Shown here one piece after another: positions 1 to 9,220 of a stretch of 64,000 nt of DNA (position 1 is the stretch's first letter; each line of letters starts with the position of its first letter). Source of the DNA: Bradyrhizobium lupini. GTDB taxonomy: Bacteria; Pseudomonadota; Alphaproteobacteria; Rhizobiales; Xanthobacteraceae. Both the position numbers and the translations under genes were made by a program. Where the stretch lies: contig NZ_CP162553.1 in the NCBI RefSeq assembly GCF_040939785.1, forward strand, positions 1,612,001 through 1,676,000, given 5' to 3'. Under the pieces are notes generated by a model. It saw only the letters and a program-made list of their open reading frames with translations, was not told the origin of the DNA and ran no database searches.

Positions 1-62
1 CCGAGCTGAAGAAGGCCAACGATCAGTACCGGCCGATCCTGGAGCGTAGCGAGAAGGCGTGA
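1..62 (+). CDS. C-terminal tail of an ABC sugar-binding protein (partial)
   Basis: Only the last 19 codons are present, read in the frame starting at base 3 and ending in TGA at 60-62. The tail is lysine- and glutamate-rich (ELKKANDQYRPILERSEKA), like the end of an extracellular solute-binding protein. The next gene starts with GTG inside this stop region (GTGA overlap at 59-62) and encodes a sugar-type ABC permease. The position upstream of two permeases is the main reason for the call. Confidence 0.55.
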   Translation, partial: ELKKANDQYRPILERSEKA

Positions 63-997
63 GTGCGTTGACACAATCGACTCCGGGCGCGGCACAGTCT
101 GAAGCCGCGCCGGAGAAGGAGTTGCGGCCGCCGTCCTACTGGCCGTTCGTGGTCCCGGCGCTGGTCGTCGTGATCGCGATCATCATCTTTCCGTGGGTCT
201 TCACGATCTGGATGAGCCTGAACGAGTGGAAGGTCGGCTCCTCGACCACCTTCGTTGGCTTGTCCAATTATCTGCGGCTGACGAGCGATCCCCGCTTCAT
301 CGAGGCCGTCGGGCACACACTGGTCTACACCATACTGTCCGTGCTGCTGCCGCTCGTGCTCGGCACGTTTGCGGCCGTAGTGTTTCACCAGAAATTCCCT
401 GGCCGCGGCTTTCTGCGCGGCGTCTTCATCATGCCGATGATGGCGACGCCGGTGGCGATCGCGCTGGTCTGGACCATGATGTTCCACCCGCAGCTCGGCG
501 TACTGAACTATCTGCTGTCACTGGTCGGAATCCCCGCGCAGCTCTGGGTATTCCATCCCGCGACCGTCATTCCCTCGCTGGTGCTGGTCGAGACCTGGCA
601 ATGGACGCCGCTGGTCATGCTGATCGTACTCGGCGGCCTGGCAGCGATCCCGACCGAGCCTTACGAAAGTGCACAGATCGACGGCGCCAGCATCTGGCAG
701 GTGTTCCGCTTCATCACCCTGCCGCTGATCATGCCGTTCCTGTTCATCGCCGGCATGATCCGCATGATCGATGCCGTGAAGAGCTTCGACATCATTTTCG
801 CGATCACGCAGGGCGGTCCGGGATCGGCGTCGGAGACGATCAACATCTATCTCTACAGCGTCGCCTTCTCCTATTACGACCTCGGCTACGGCTCGGCGAT
901 CGCGGTCGTGTTCTTCCTGCTGATCGTTCTGCTCGCGGCGGTGATGCTTTATGCACGCCAACGCATGCTGTGGACCGAGATCGCGAGCGGCACATGA
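59..997 (+). CDS. Sugar ABC transporter permease, MalF/UgpA type
   Basis: This 312-residue inner-membrane protein is the first of two permease subunits of a binding-protein-dependent sugar or polyol importer. About six hydrophobic segments follow a cytoplasmic N-terminus of roughly 30 residues. The cytoplasmic EAA loop that contacts the ATPase is seen near residues 203-222 (ESAQIDGAS...F...LP). It starts with GTG overlapping the stop of the upstream gene, and its own stop overlaps the ATG of the next permease (ATGA), so the three genes are translationally coupled. No ATPase gene follows, so it probably lies upstream of the window. The substrate cannot be told from the sequence. Confidence 0.9.
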   Translation: MSALTQSTPGAAQSEAAPEKELRPPSYWPFVVPALVVVIAIIIFPWVFTIWMSLNEWKVGSSTTFVGLSNYLRLTSDPRFIEAVGHTLVYTILSVLLPLVLGTFAAVVFHQKFPGRGFLRGVFIMPMMATPVAIALVWTMMFHPQLGVLNYLLSLVGIPAQLWVFHPATVIPSLVLVETWQWTPLVMLIVLGGLAAIPTEPYESAQIDGASIWQVFRFITLPLIMPFLFIAGMIRMIDAVKSFDIIFAITQGGPGSASETINIYLYSVAFSYYDLGYGSAIAVVFFLLIVLLAAVMLYARQRMLWTEIASGT

Positions 998-1818
998 GTC
1001 CAAGGCAAATCATCGGCAAGATCGGCCTGTGGTTCTCGGTGTTCCTCATCGTGTCGCCGGCGATCCTGTTCTTTCTCTGGATGCTGTCGCTGTCGCTCAA
1101 ATTCGAGATCGACAACGCCGCATACCCGCCGGTGTTCTTTCCCGAGCATGTCGCCTGGAAAAACTATGCCGACGTGCTCGCCTCCAACCGCTTTCTGACC
1201 TATTTCATCAACAGCCTGATCGTCACCGGCAGTGCGACGCTGCTTGCCCTGCTCGTCGGCGTTCCCGCCGGCTACGGCATCGCACGCATGGCCGCGCATA
1301 AATCCGCGATCGTGATCCTGATCGCCCGCATCACGCCGGGCCTGTCCTATCTGATCCCGCTGTTTCTCATGTTCCAGTGGCTGGGACTGCTCGGCACGCT
1401 GGTGCCGCAGATCATCATCCACCTCGTGGTCACGGTGCCGATCGTGATCTGGATTATGATCGGCTATTTCGAGACGACGCCAATGGAGCTGGAAGAAGCA
1501 GCCCTCATCGACGGCGCCACGCGCTGGCAGGTCTTCCGCCATGTCGCGCTGCCGATCGCCAAGCCTGGCATCGCGGTCGCTTTCATTCTCGCCGTGATCT
1601 TCTCCTGGAACAACTTTGTCTTTGGCATCGTGCTGGCCGGACGCGAGACACGCACCTTGCCAGTCGCGGTCTACAACATGATCTCGTTCGACCAATTGAG
1701 CTGGGGGCCGCTCGCGGCCGCCGCGCTGATCGTCACCCTTCCGGTGCTGCTGCTCACGGTGTTCGCCCAGCGACAGATCGTCGCCGGGCTCACCGCGGGT
1801 GCCGTCAAGGGCGGGTAG
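994..1818 (+). CDS. Sugar ABC transporter permease, MalG/UgpE type
   Basis: This 274-residue protein is the second permease of the same importer. It has about six membrane segments and the EAA loop near residues 166-185 (EEAALIDGA...F...LP). The ATG at 994 overlaps the TGA of the previous gene by four bases. A longer open frame runs upstream, but there it is out of frame with the real MalF-like gene and has no membrane character, so the start at 994 is preferred. The stop at 1818 abuts the stop of the convergent NCS2 permease with no gap. Confidence 0.9.
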   Translation: MSPRQIIGKIGLWFSVFLIVSPAILFFLWMLSLSLKFEIDNAAYPPVFFPEHVAWKNYADVLASNRFLTYFINSLIVTGSATLLALLVGVPAGYGIARMAAHKSAIVILIARITPGLSYLIPLFLMFQWLGLLGTLVPQIIIHLVVTVPIVIWIMIGYFETTPMELEEAALIDGATRWQVFRHVALPIAKPGIAVAFILAVIFSWNNFVFGIVLAGRETRTLPVAVYNMISFDQLSWGPLAAAALIVTLPVLLLTVFAQRQIVAGLTAGAVKGG

Positions 1819-3474
1819 CTACTCCGCCGGTGCCGCGTGCATGTCCGCGTGCGGCATGTAGGACTCGCTCGCGCCGAGCCGGCTGGCCGCGAACAAACCG
1901 GCGGCCATCACGGCATAGGCGAACGCGACCGCGGGCGTGACGCCAAAGCCGCCGCCGATGCCGACGGCTTCGCCGTGCATGAAGCCGAAGTAGGTCAGGA
2001 TCGCACCAACCAGCGCAAACGCCGAGGCCTTCTCGAAGTCGCGCTCGATGATGAAGACACCGATCGCACCCAGGATCAGGCCGCCGAGGATGGAGCCGCC
2101 GCCCATCACTTCGAGTCCGTGATAGAACACGCCCTGCTGAGGCAGTGCTGCGATCGCCGCAGCCTTGACCGCGTCGGCCTTGTCGGCGGCCATTCCGCCG
2201 ACGGTCGCAGCCGCGTTCATGGTCGAGCCCAGCATGGTGTCGATCTGGAGCTTGGCCCAGGCGGCCAGATGCGGCGTCAGCGCCAGCACGATCGCGGGCG
2301 CGTGCTTGACCGGCGTGGTCTGGAACGCCTGCGCGCCGATCAGCATGCCGATATAGAGCAGGATGGGCGAGATCGCGGCGACCGGGACCAGCGCCAGCAG
2401 CACCGAGATGATGCCGAACCAAGCCAGCACCACCACCATGATGCCGGTCGCAGCCGAGTAACCAATGCGGCCGCCCATCGCCTTCCAGCCGGGATGGCCG
2501 ATATAGACGGCGTTGATGAAGGGATTGCCCATCAGGCAGCCAATCAGGCTGACGATTCCGTCGGCGGTGAGCACGCGCGTGGTCGGATATTCGTCGCCGG
2601 CGGCCTCCGCGCTCTCGACATTGTCCATGGCCTCGACGAGATCATAGATGCCGAACGGAATGGCGGTAACCAGAATGATTCCGAGGAATTCGAAACCGGA
2701 GAAGACGTAGCCTACCGCCGGGATCGGCACCGAGAAGCCGAAATTGGCAAAGGCATCACCGACGCCTTTGACGCTCAGTCCACCGAGACCGAGGCCGAAC
2801 AGGTTCGAACCCCATGCGATGACCATGCCCACCGCGATCGCGACGAGACCGGCGGGAATGCCGCGCCAATATTTCACGCCACCGAACCAGCTCACCAGAA
2901 TGATGGCGAAGCAGACCAGGCCGATCTGCGGCGTCATGTACATTTCGAGCGCCGGCCGCATCGAGATGAAGGTGACGGATACGCCGGCGAGCGTACCGAG
3001 CAGCGCCGCGCGCGGCGTGATTTTTCGAATGAACGGCGCGATGAAGCCGCCGATCATCAGGATGAAGCTCTGGAAGAACACCCAGACCAGGCCCGCCGAC
3101 CAGCCCTTGAGCGGATCGCCGGTCTTGATCGTGATCGGCAGCATGATCACGAAGGTGACGATGAACATGTGCGGTACGCTGACGCCTGACGGTAACGCAC
3201 AGACGTCGTTGCGGCCGGTCGTCTGTGCCAGACGATAAGCGAGGAACGCGTAGTAGAAGGTGGAAAGGCACATCATCAGCCCGAGTGCGGGAAGGATGCG
3301 GCCGAACACCAGTGAGTCGGGCATCTTCAACACGAAGCGCAACAGGCCTGTGAGCACCAGCATGTTGACGAGGATGTTGGTGCCGAAGCCGAAAAACGCG
3401 TTCCAGTCGCCCGGTGTCCATAGTGCTGGCTTGAACTCGGAGGTGCCGGCCGTCCCTGTCGTGCCTGTGCTCAT
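1819..3474 (-). CDS. NCS2-family nucleobase/xanthine-uracil-type permease
   Basis: This 551-residue, very hydrophobic protein has 12 or more predicted membrane segments and the layout of the xanthine/uracil/vitamin C (NCS2, AzgA-like) permeases. Asn/Gly-rich signature loops occur in the middle (EAMDNVESAEAAGDE; IGCLMGNP) at the usual place of the substrate motif. It is slightly longer than typical AzgA proteins and has a polar tail. The gene lies 10 bases downstream of a biuret-hydrolase-like amidohydrolase on the same strand, so the two are probably co-transcribed. The cargo may then be a nitrogen-rich heterocycle or amide that the partner degrades; that is inference from context only. Confidence 0.8.
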   Translation of the reverse strand: MSTGTTGTAGTSEFKPALWTPGDWNAFFGFGTNILVNMLVLTGLLRFVLKMPDSLVFGRILPALGLMMCLSTFYYAFLAYRLAQTTGRNDVCALPSGVSVPHMFIVTFVIMLPITIKTGDPLKGWSAGLVWVFFQSFILMIGGFIAPFIRKITPRAALLGTLAGVSVTFISMRPALEMYMTPQIGLVCFAIILVSWFGGVKYWRGIPAGLVAIAVGMVIAWGSNLFGLGLGGLSVKGVGDAFANFGFSVPIPAVGYVFSGFEFLGIILVTAIPFGIYDLVEAMDNVESAEAAGDEYPTTRVLTADGIVSLIGCLMGNPFINAVYIGHPGWKAMGGRIGYSAATGIMVVVLAWFGIISVLLALVPVAAISPILLYIGMLIGAQAFQTTPVKHAPAIVLALTPHLAAWAKLQIDTMLGSTMNAAATVGGMAADKADAVKAAAIAALPQQGVFYHGLEVMGGGSILGGLILGAIGVFIIERDFEKASAFALVGAILTYFGFMHGEAVGIGGGFGVTPAVAFAYAVMAAGLFAASRLGASESYMPHADMHAAPAE

Positions 3475-3484
3475 CGTGATGCCC

Positions 3485-4186
3485 CTACGCTGATGTGGAA
3501 ATCTTCATCGCCTCCAGAACCGCGGCTGAGCTTGCAACCCAGCCGAAGATGCCGCCCTGGGCCTTGATCATCTTCAAGCCCATCTCGTGAAATTCGGGGA
3601 AGTAGGATGCGCAGCCGTCCGAGATGACGATGCAGCGATAGCCGCGGTCGTTGGCCTCGCGCACGGTGGTGTTGACGCACACCTCGGTGGTGACGCCGCA
3701 CACCAGCAGATTCTCGATGCCGTATTTCTCCAGCACGTCGGTGAGCTCGGTGGCGTAGAACGCGCCCTTGCCGGGCTTGTCGATCACGATCTCGCTGTCG
3801 AGCGGATAGAGCTCCGGGATGATGTCGTGGCCCGCCTCGCCGCGAATGAGAATGCGGCCCATAGGACCGGGGTCCCCGATGCGAAGCGATGGCGCGCCGC
3901 GCTCGACTTTCGCCGGCGGCGCGTCGGAGAGATCGGGCAGATGGCCCTCGCGCGTGTGGATCACCAGCATGCCGGTCTCCCGCGCGGCCTTCAGCACCGC
4001 ACCGATCGGCTTCACCGCGCGCGCGAGCTGGCTGACGTCGTTGCCGAGCGTCTCGCCGAAGCCGCCAGGCTCCATGAAGTCGCGCTGCATGTCGATGATG
4101 AGGAGCGCGGTAGCCGACCAGTCGAGCTTGACCGGCTCCGGTTCGGCGATGATGACACCCAATGTCGGCTTGGTTGAGTTCAACAT
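3485..4186 (-). CDS. Isochorismatase-fold cysteine amidohydrolase, biuret-hydrolase-like
   Basis: This 233-residue cytoplasmic enzyme has the cysteine-hydrolase triad: Asp32 ([10 protein letters not shown]), Lys137 ([10 protein letters not shown]) and Cys170 ([11 protein letters not shown]), plus the cis-peptide region before the Cys. The blocks [26 protein letters not shown] and REANDRGY strongly resemble rhizobial biuret hydrolase, so hydrolysis of biuret or a related ureide amide is likely. N-carbamoylsarcosine amidase or another ureide amidase remains possible. It is the first gene of a two-gene unit with the NCS2 permease. No clear Shine-Dalgarno is visible before the ATG. About 200 bases of less GC-rich DNA lie upstream and may hold the promoter. 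Confidence 0.8.
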   Translation of the reverse strand: MLNSTKPTLGVIIAEPEPVKLDWSATALLIIDMQRDFMEPGGFGETLGNDVSQLARAVKPIGAVLKAARETGMLVIHTREGHLPDLSDAPPAKVERGAPSLRIGDPGPMGRILIRGEAGHDIIPELYPLDSEIVIDKPGKGAFYATELTDVLEKYGIENLLVCGVTTEVCVNTTVREANDRGYRCIVISDGCASYFPEFHEMGLKMIKAQGGIFGWVASSAAVLEAMKISTSA

Positions 4187-4391
4187 GACTCAAGGCCCCC
4201 GCGAGAACTCTCGTTGCCCGGAGTTCTGCAAGCGCCGTGCCATTGTGTACAATGGCAATCGGGCGGACAGCGCGGGAAAATTTCCTGCGCCGTCAGAATG
4301 TTATGAGGAAATCCGGGGTCTGCTTATTCGCTGTGCGGCGGCTTTTGCGACGTGCATTTGCCCAAAGGATGAGCGACAACGAAGCTCGCTT

Positions 4392-5362
4392 CTACCGGGC
4401 AGTATCTCCGTACAGCCGTCGATATTCTTCCTCATACGGCGCGTAAGAATCCTTCAGCGTCGCCATGTTCAGCAGCATGGTCGCCACCACCGAATTCGTC
4501 TTGTCGAACACGCGCGTCTTCACCCAGGCGCTCTCGGTGCGTCGGCTGCCGGAGAGCGCGACGACCTCGCGCTCGACTTCGTAGTCCTCGTCCACAAACA
4601 GCGGGCCCTTCACCAGCCTGATCTCCTGGTCGGCGAACAGGCCGACGGCCGGGCCCTTGGCCGGGAGAGGATCGTCCTTGGAGCGGTACTGGAACAGCAC
4701 GCTCAGCATCTCCATCGGGATGATCGCCCTGCCCCACGGATCTCGCAGAAGGATTGCCGGCGCCTGAATAATACGGCGAGGTCTCGGTGATGACGGCGAG
4801 CTTCTGCCGCAGCGAGAACGGATAGAGCTCGCCCATGATCTGGTCGAACGCCATCCGCACCGCCTGGCGCCGGCTCGTCTGCGCCACCTTCACGTCGCGC
4901 AGGATCACGGGATCAGTGAGCGGCTTGAGTTCGCCAAGACGCGCCTCCAGCGCGGTTGCGGCCTGCGGTTCTCCGACCGAGGCCGTGCCACGCAGCACCT
5001 CGGTGCCGTCACGTTTGACCATCTGGATCTGGCACTGGCTGGTGCCGGGCAGCGGCTTCGACAGGATCGCCTGCACCTCCTCGCCTTCGTAACAGACGCT
5101 GCGGTAATGCGCGGAGAGACAGCCGCTCTCGAACCAGACCTGTCCCCACAAACGCGCGCCGAGCGGAGCAAACTGGCTGAAATGGGTCGGGCCCTCGATG
5201 GTGCCGCCCTTGAAGCCGAGCTTCTGCGCGGTGGCGTCGTCGTGGGATCGAGGCGTGCGCGTCGTAGGTTTGGGATTGCAGCATCTGACGCGGCTGACGC
5301 CACGGCCCGATCAGAGCGCCGTCGGTCTCCGTGATCTCGGTATCGAACACTTGTGCCGTCAT
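4392..5362 (-). pseudogene. Hotdog/MaoC-like conserved protein, broken by two +1 frameshifts
   Basis: Three overlapping reading frames join into one 322-residue protein if one base is removed at each of two places. The first is a G in the GGG at 5244-5246 (minus-strand CCC after Ala-Ser-Ile). The second is a T in the TT at 4754-4755. The start is the ATG at 5362 (MTAQVFDTEI) and the stop is at 4392. The middle part (GGTIEGPTHFSQFAPLGARL then WGQVWFESGCLSAHY) looks like a hotdog-fold acyl dehydratase or thioesterase relative, but I cannot name the family with certainty. The perfect restoration of one frame suggests either sequencing error or very recent inactivation. It is divergent from the indolepyruvate oxidoreductase gene. 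Confidence 0.6.
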
Positions 5363-5538
5363 GGTGTCCTCCGCAAGCAAGCCATGACTAGCAGGAGCGC
5401 CACGGATGCGGCCAGCGATATTGACTTCGCCTGTGCATGCCCTTGACTGTCACAATTCGCGTCGCGCAGCCGCTCCTCCCTCCCGCAGCGCAAACCCCAA
5501 GTCGAATAAGAGCCGACCAAGAGACGAGGACTTCCGAA

Positions 5539-8500
5539 ATGACGCTGATGCAGGTCGAGCTGGACGACAAATACCGGCTCGAATCGAAGCGGATCTTCCT
5601 GTCCGGCACGCAGGCGCTGGTCCGGTTGCCCATGTTGCAGCGCGAACGCGATCGACTTCAGGGCCTCAACACCGGCGGCTTCATCTCGGGCTATCGGGGC
5701 TCCCCGCTCGGCATGTACGACCACGCGCTGTGGCGCGCGAAGTCATACCTCCAGCAGCACGACATTGCCTTCGTCCCCGGCCTTAATGAGGACCTAGCGG
5801 CGACCGCCGTCTGGGGCAGCCAGCAGGTCGGCCTGTTTCCCGGCGCCAAGGTCGATGGCGTGTTCGGCATCTGGTACGGCAAGGGGCCCGGCGTCGATCG
5901 CTCGGTTGACGCGCTCAAGCATGCGAATGCCGCCGGCACCTCGCTGAATGGCGGCGTACTCGCGCTTGCCGGCGACGACCATGGCTGCCAATCCTCGACA
6001 CTGGCACACCAGAGCGAGCAGGTCTTCGCAGCGGCGCTGATCCCCGTGATCAACCCGGCGACGCTGCAGGATTATCTCGACCTCGGCCTTTACGGTTTTG
6101 CGCTGTCGCGCTTCTCCGGCTGCTGGGTCGGCTTCAAGGCGATCAGCGAAACCGTGGAGAGTTCGGCGTCGATCTACAGTGATCCCGAACGCATCCAGAT
6201 TAAGCTCCCCGACGATTTCGAGATGCCGCCCGGCGGCCTCAACATCCGCTGGCCCGATCCGCCGCTGGACGCAGAGAGGCGCCTGTTCGGCCCGAAGATG
6301 GCGGCGGTGCAGGCCTTTGCGCGCGCCAACCAGCTCGACCGCATCGTGCTCGACTCCAGGCCGGCACGGCTCGGCATCGTCGCGACCGGTAAGGCTTATC
6401 TTGATCTGCGGCAGGCGCTGGCCGATCTGGGCATTTCCGACAAGGACGCGGAGGACCTTGGCCTGCGCATCTACAAGGTCGCGATGACCTGGCCGCTGGA
6501 AGAAAGCGGGGCCAAGCGCTTCGCCGAAGGGCTTCAGGACGTGCTGGTGGTCGAGGAGAAGCGCGGTTTCATCGAAGACCAGCTGATGCGCATCCTCTAC
6601 AATATCGATGCGTCCAGGCGCCCAACCGTTACCGGGAAGCGCGACGAACGCGGCGCGCCGCTATTGCCGAGCGAGGGCGAGCTGACGCCGACCATCGTTG
6701 CATCCGCACTGGTGGCGCGGCTGCGCAAGCTCGGCCACCACAGCCCAGTGCTGGAGCAGCGCCTCGCCCGGCTCGAGGCCTTCGACACTCCTGTTCCGGC
6801 CTCCGGGCAAATCAAGCTCGCGCGCACGCCGTTCTTCTGCTCGGGTTGCCCGCACAACACCTCCACGCGCGTGCCCGAGGGAAGCCGAGCCATGGCCGGC
6901 ATCGGTTGCCACGGCATGGCTCTGAGCATGCCGACGCGCCGCACCGATCTGATCTCGCATATGGGCGCCGAGGGCGTGAACTGGATAGGACAAGCGCCCT
7001 TCACGACCGAGCAGCACATTTTCCAGAATCTCGGCGACGGCACCTACACCCATTCCGGGCTGCTCGCCCTTCGCGCGGCATCGGCCGCCGGCATCAGCAT
7101 CACCTACAAGATCCTCTACAACGACGCCGTCGCGATGACCGGCGGCCAGCCGGCCGAGGGCGGCTTCAACGTCGCCCAGATCGCGCATCAGGTCTGGGCC
7201 GAGGGCGTCAAGCGGCTCGCGATCGTCTCGGACGATCCGACCAAATACCCTGACACCAACTACTTCCCGCAAGGCGCGACCGTCCATCATCGCCGCGAGC
7301 TCGACGCCGTGCAGCGCGAGCTGCGCGACATCCAGGGTCTTACGGTCGTGATCTACGACCAGACCTGCGCCGCGGAAAAGCGCCGCCGCCGCAAGCGCGG
7401 GCTCTATCCGGATCCCGCCAAGCGCGCTTTCATCAACGAGCTCGTCTGCGAAGGTTGCGGCGATTGCTCGCAAGCGTCGAACTGCGTCTCGGTGCAGCCG
7501 CTGGAGACCGAGTTCGGCCGCAAGCGCCAGATCGACCAGTCGAACTGCAACAAGGACTTCTCCTGCGTCGAGGGTTTTTGCCCGAGCTTCGTCACCGTGC
7601 ACGGCGGCACGCTCAAGCGGATCAAGACCTCGGCGGTGGATTCAGGCCAGTTGTTTGCCGACCTGCCGCTGCCACCCGCGCGTGAGCTGGACGCATCCTA
7701 CAACATCCTCGTCACCGGCATCGGCGGCACCGGCGTCATCACCATCGGCGCGCTGCTCGGCATGGCCGCCCATGTCGACGGCCGCGGCTGCTCGGCGCTG
7801 GACTTCACCGGCCTGTCGCAGAAGAACGGCGCGGTGATGAGCCATGTGCGCATCGCCGCGAAGCCGGAAGACATCTCCGCGGTCCGGATCACGACGGGCG
7901 GCGCCGACGTCATCCTCGGCTGCGACATGATCGTCTCGGCCGGTCCCTCCGCGCTCAGTCGCGCCGAGCGCGGAACGACGAAAGCGTATATCAACGCCGA
8001 CCTGCAGCCGACCGCGAGCTTCGTGCAAAACCCCGACCTCGATTTCGAGATGGGGACGATGCAGACCGTGCTGCGCGACGCCGTCGGCGACAAGAACCTC
8101 GACATCATCGATGCCACCGGCATTGCCTCGGCACTGATGGGCGATTCGATCGCGACAAATCCCTTCATGCTCGGCTTCGCCTTCCAGAAGGGCGCAATCC
8201 CGCTGTCGCTGGAAGCGCTGCTTCGCGCCATCGAGATCAACGGCGCCGCGATCGAAATGAACAAGCTCGCCTTCACCTGGGGACGCCTCGCCGCCCACGA
8301 CATGTCGCGGGTGCGGAGCGTGCTGCAATTCAGGAGCCGAACCTCCGCGCCGACAAAGTCGCTCGACGACATCATCGCAACGCGCGCGGAGTTTTTGACC
8401 GGCTATCAGGACAGGGCCTACGCCGATCGCTACCTCGCCGCCGTCGCCAAGGTGCGCAAGGCGGAAGCAGCAACCTCGCCTGCTAGCACGGAGCTGACCG

Positions 8501-9015
8501 AGGCTGTCGCGAAAAACCTGTTCAAGCTGATGTCCTATAAGGACGAATACGAAGTCGCGCGGCTTTACACCGATGGCAGCTTCTCCAAGAAAGTCTCGGA
8601 GAAATTCGACGGCGACTTCAAGCTGAAGTTCTATCTGGCCCCGCCGATCTTCGCGCAGCGCGACAAGACGACGGGACACCTCCAGAAGAAGGAATTCGGC
8701 GGCTGGATGATTCACGCCTTCCGCCTCCTCGCCGGGCTGAAGTTCCTGCGTGGCGGCGCGTTCGACCCGTTCGGCCGCACCGAGGAGCGCCGCACCGAGC
8801 GGAAGCTGGTCGCGGATTATTTCGACATGATCGATCAGCGCATCGCCGGGCTGAAAGCGGAGCAGATCCCGCTGCTGACGAGGCTCGCGCGGCTGCCGGA
8901 GACGATCCGCGGCTTCGGGCATGTCAAGGAAGCCAACATCAAACTGGCGGCGGCGGAGAAGGCGCGGCTGGAAGCAGAACTGGAGAACAGCCGCTTTGCT
9001 GCGGCTGCGGAGTAG
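5539..9015 (+). CDS. Fused indolepyruvate ferredoxin oxidoreductase (IorA-IorB type)
   Basis: This 1158-residue cytoplasmic enzyme should oxidatively decarboxylate aryl 2-oxo acids such as indolepyruvate to aryl-CoA using thiamine diphosphate, iron-sulfur clusters and ferredoxin. Order: N-terminal pyrimidine-binding domain; TPP-binding region with CSGCPHN at Cys434/437; ferredoxin-like cysteine cluster (Cys637, 640, 643, 649 and 670, 676, 681); a KorC/gamma domain starting near residue 722 (GIGGTGVITIG); and a C-terminal extension typical of the long bacterial fusions. The open frame extends upstream to 5437. The ATG at 5539 is preferred because GAGGA lies eight bases before it and the conserved N-terminus begins there. 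All domains are intact. Confidence 0.92.
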   Translation: MTLMQVELDDKYRLESKRIFLSGTQALVRLPMLQRERDRLQGLNTGGFISGYRGSPLGMYDHALWRAKSYLQQHDIAFVPGLNEDLAATAVWGSQQVGLFPGAKVDGVFGIWYGKGPGVDRSVDALKHANAAGTSLNGGVLALAGDDHGCQSSTLAHQSEQVFAAALIPVINPATLQDYLDLGLYGFALSRFSGCWVGFKAISETVESSASIYSDPERIQIKLPDDFEMPPGGLNIRWPDPPLDAERRLFGPKMAAVQAFARANQLDRIVLDSRPARLGIVATGKAYLDLRQALADLGISDKDAEDLGLRIYKVAMTWPLEESGAKRFAEGLQDVLVVEEKRGFIEDQLMRILYNIDASRRPTVTGKRDERGAPLLPSEGELTPTIVASALVARLRKLGHHSPVLEQRLARLEAFDTPVPASGQIKLARTPFFCSGCPHNTSTRVPEGSRAMAGIGCHGMALSMPTRRTDLISHMGAEGVNWIGQAPFTTEQHIFQNLGDGTYTHSGLLALRAASAAGISITYKILYNDAVAMTGGQPAEGGFNVAQIAHQVWAEGVKRLAIVSDDPTKYPDTNYFPQGATVHHRRELDAVQRELRDIQGLTVVIYDQTCAAEKRRRRKRGLYPDPAKRAFINELVCEGCGDCSQASNCVSVQPLETEFGRKRQIDQSNCNKDFSCVEGFCPSFVTVHGGTLKRIKTSAVDSGQLFADLPLPPARELDASYNILVTGIGGTGVITIGALLGMAAHVDGRGCSALDFTGLSQKNGAVMSHVRIAAKPEDISAVRITTGGADVILGCDMIVSAGPSALSRAERGTTKAYINADLQPTASFVQNPDLDFEMGTMQTVLRDAVGDKNLDIIDATGIASALMGDSIATNPFMLGFAFQKGAIPLSLEALLRAIEINGAAIEMNKLAFTWGRLAAHDMSRVRSVLQFRSRTSAPTKSLDDIIATRAEFLTGYQDRAYADRYLAAVAKVRKAEAATSPASTELTEAVAKNLFKLMSYKDEYEVARLYTDGSFSKKVSEKFDGDFKLKFYLAPPIFAQRDKTTGHLQKKEFGGWMIHAFRLLAGLKFLRGGAFDPFGRTEERRTERKLVADYFDMIDQRIAGLKAEQIPLLTRLARLPETIRGFGHVKEANIKLAAAEKARLEAELENSRFAAAAE

Positions 9016-9037
9016 CGGAAGACTGGCGCTACATTCT

Positions 9038-9212
9038 CGGTGTCATCGCCCGCAAAGGCGGGCGATCCAGTACTCCGAGGCGGTTGTGATTAGTCCGATG
9101 GGCTGCGGCGTACTGGATGCCCCGCCTGCCGCCTACGCTAAAGCTTCGGCGCGCCCAGACTTCGACCTCGGCGAAGCCTTGGCGTAGCCGGGTCGCGGGG
9201 CATGACAGCGGT
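9038..9212 (+). repeat. Intergenic hairpin repeat of Bradyrhizobium type
   Basis: The gap after the oxidoreductase holds an 8-bp perfect stem, TCGCCCGC (9046-9053) and GCGGGCGA (9058-9065), with a 4-base loop. It is followed by GATCCAGTA and, about 45 bases on, by TACTGGAT and a CCCCGCC...GCGGGGCATGACA arrangement. This layout is familiar from dispersed intergenic repeats in Bradyrhizobium genomes. There is no T-run, so it is not a classical terminator, though it lies between convergent genes and may limit read-through. Confidence 0.55.
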
Positions 9213-9220
9213 GGAAATGG

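Noticed and set aside
193..993. Long open frame upstream of and in frame with the second ABC permease
   Set aside because: It overlaps the first permease out of frame, is Arg/His-rich without membrane segments, and the ATGA overlap at 994 gives the natural start.
4237..4446. 69-codon open frame between hydrolase and hotdog gene
   Set aside because: Arg/Cys-rich composition, no ribosome site, overlaps the end of the restored gene; seen as spacer.
5437..5538. Upstream extension of the indolepyruvate oxidoreductase
   Set aside because: The 34 extra residues are Pro/Arg-rich and the GAGGA site points to ATG at 5539.
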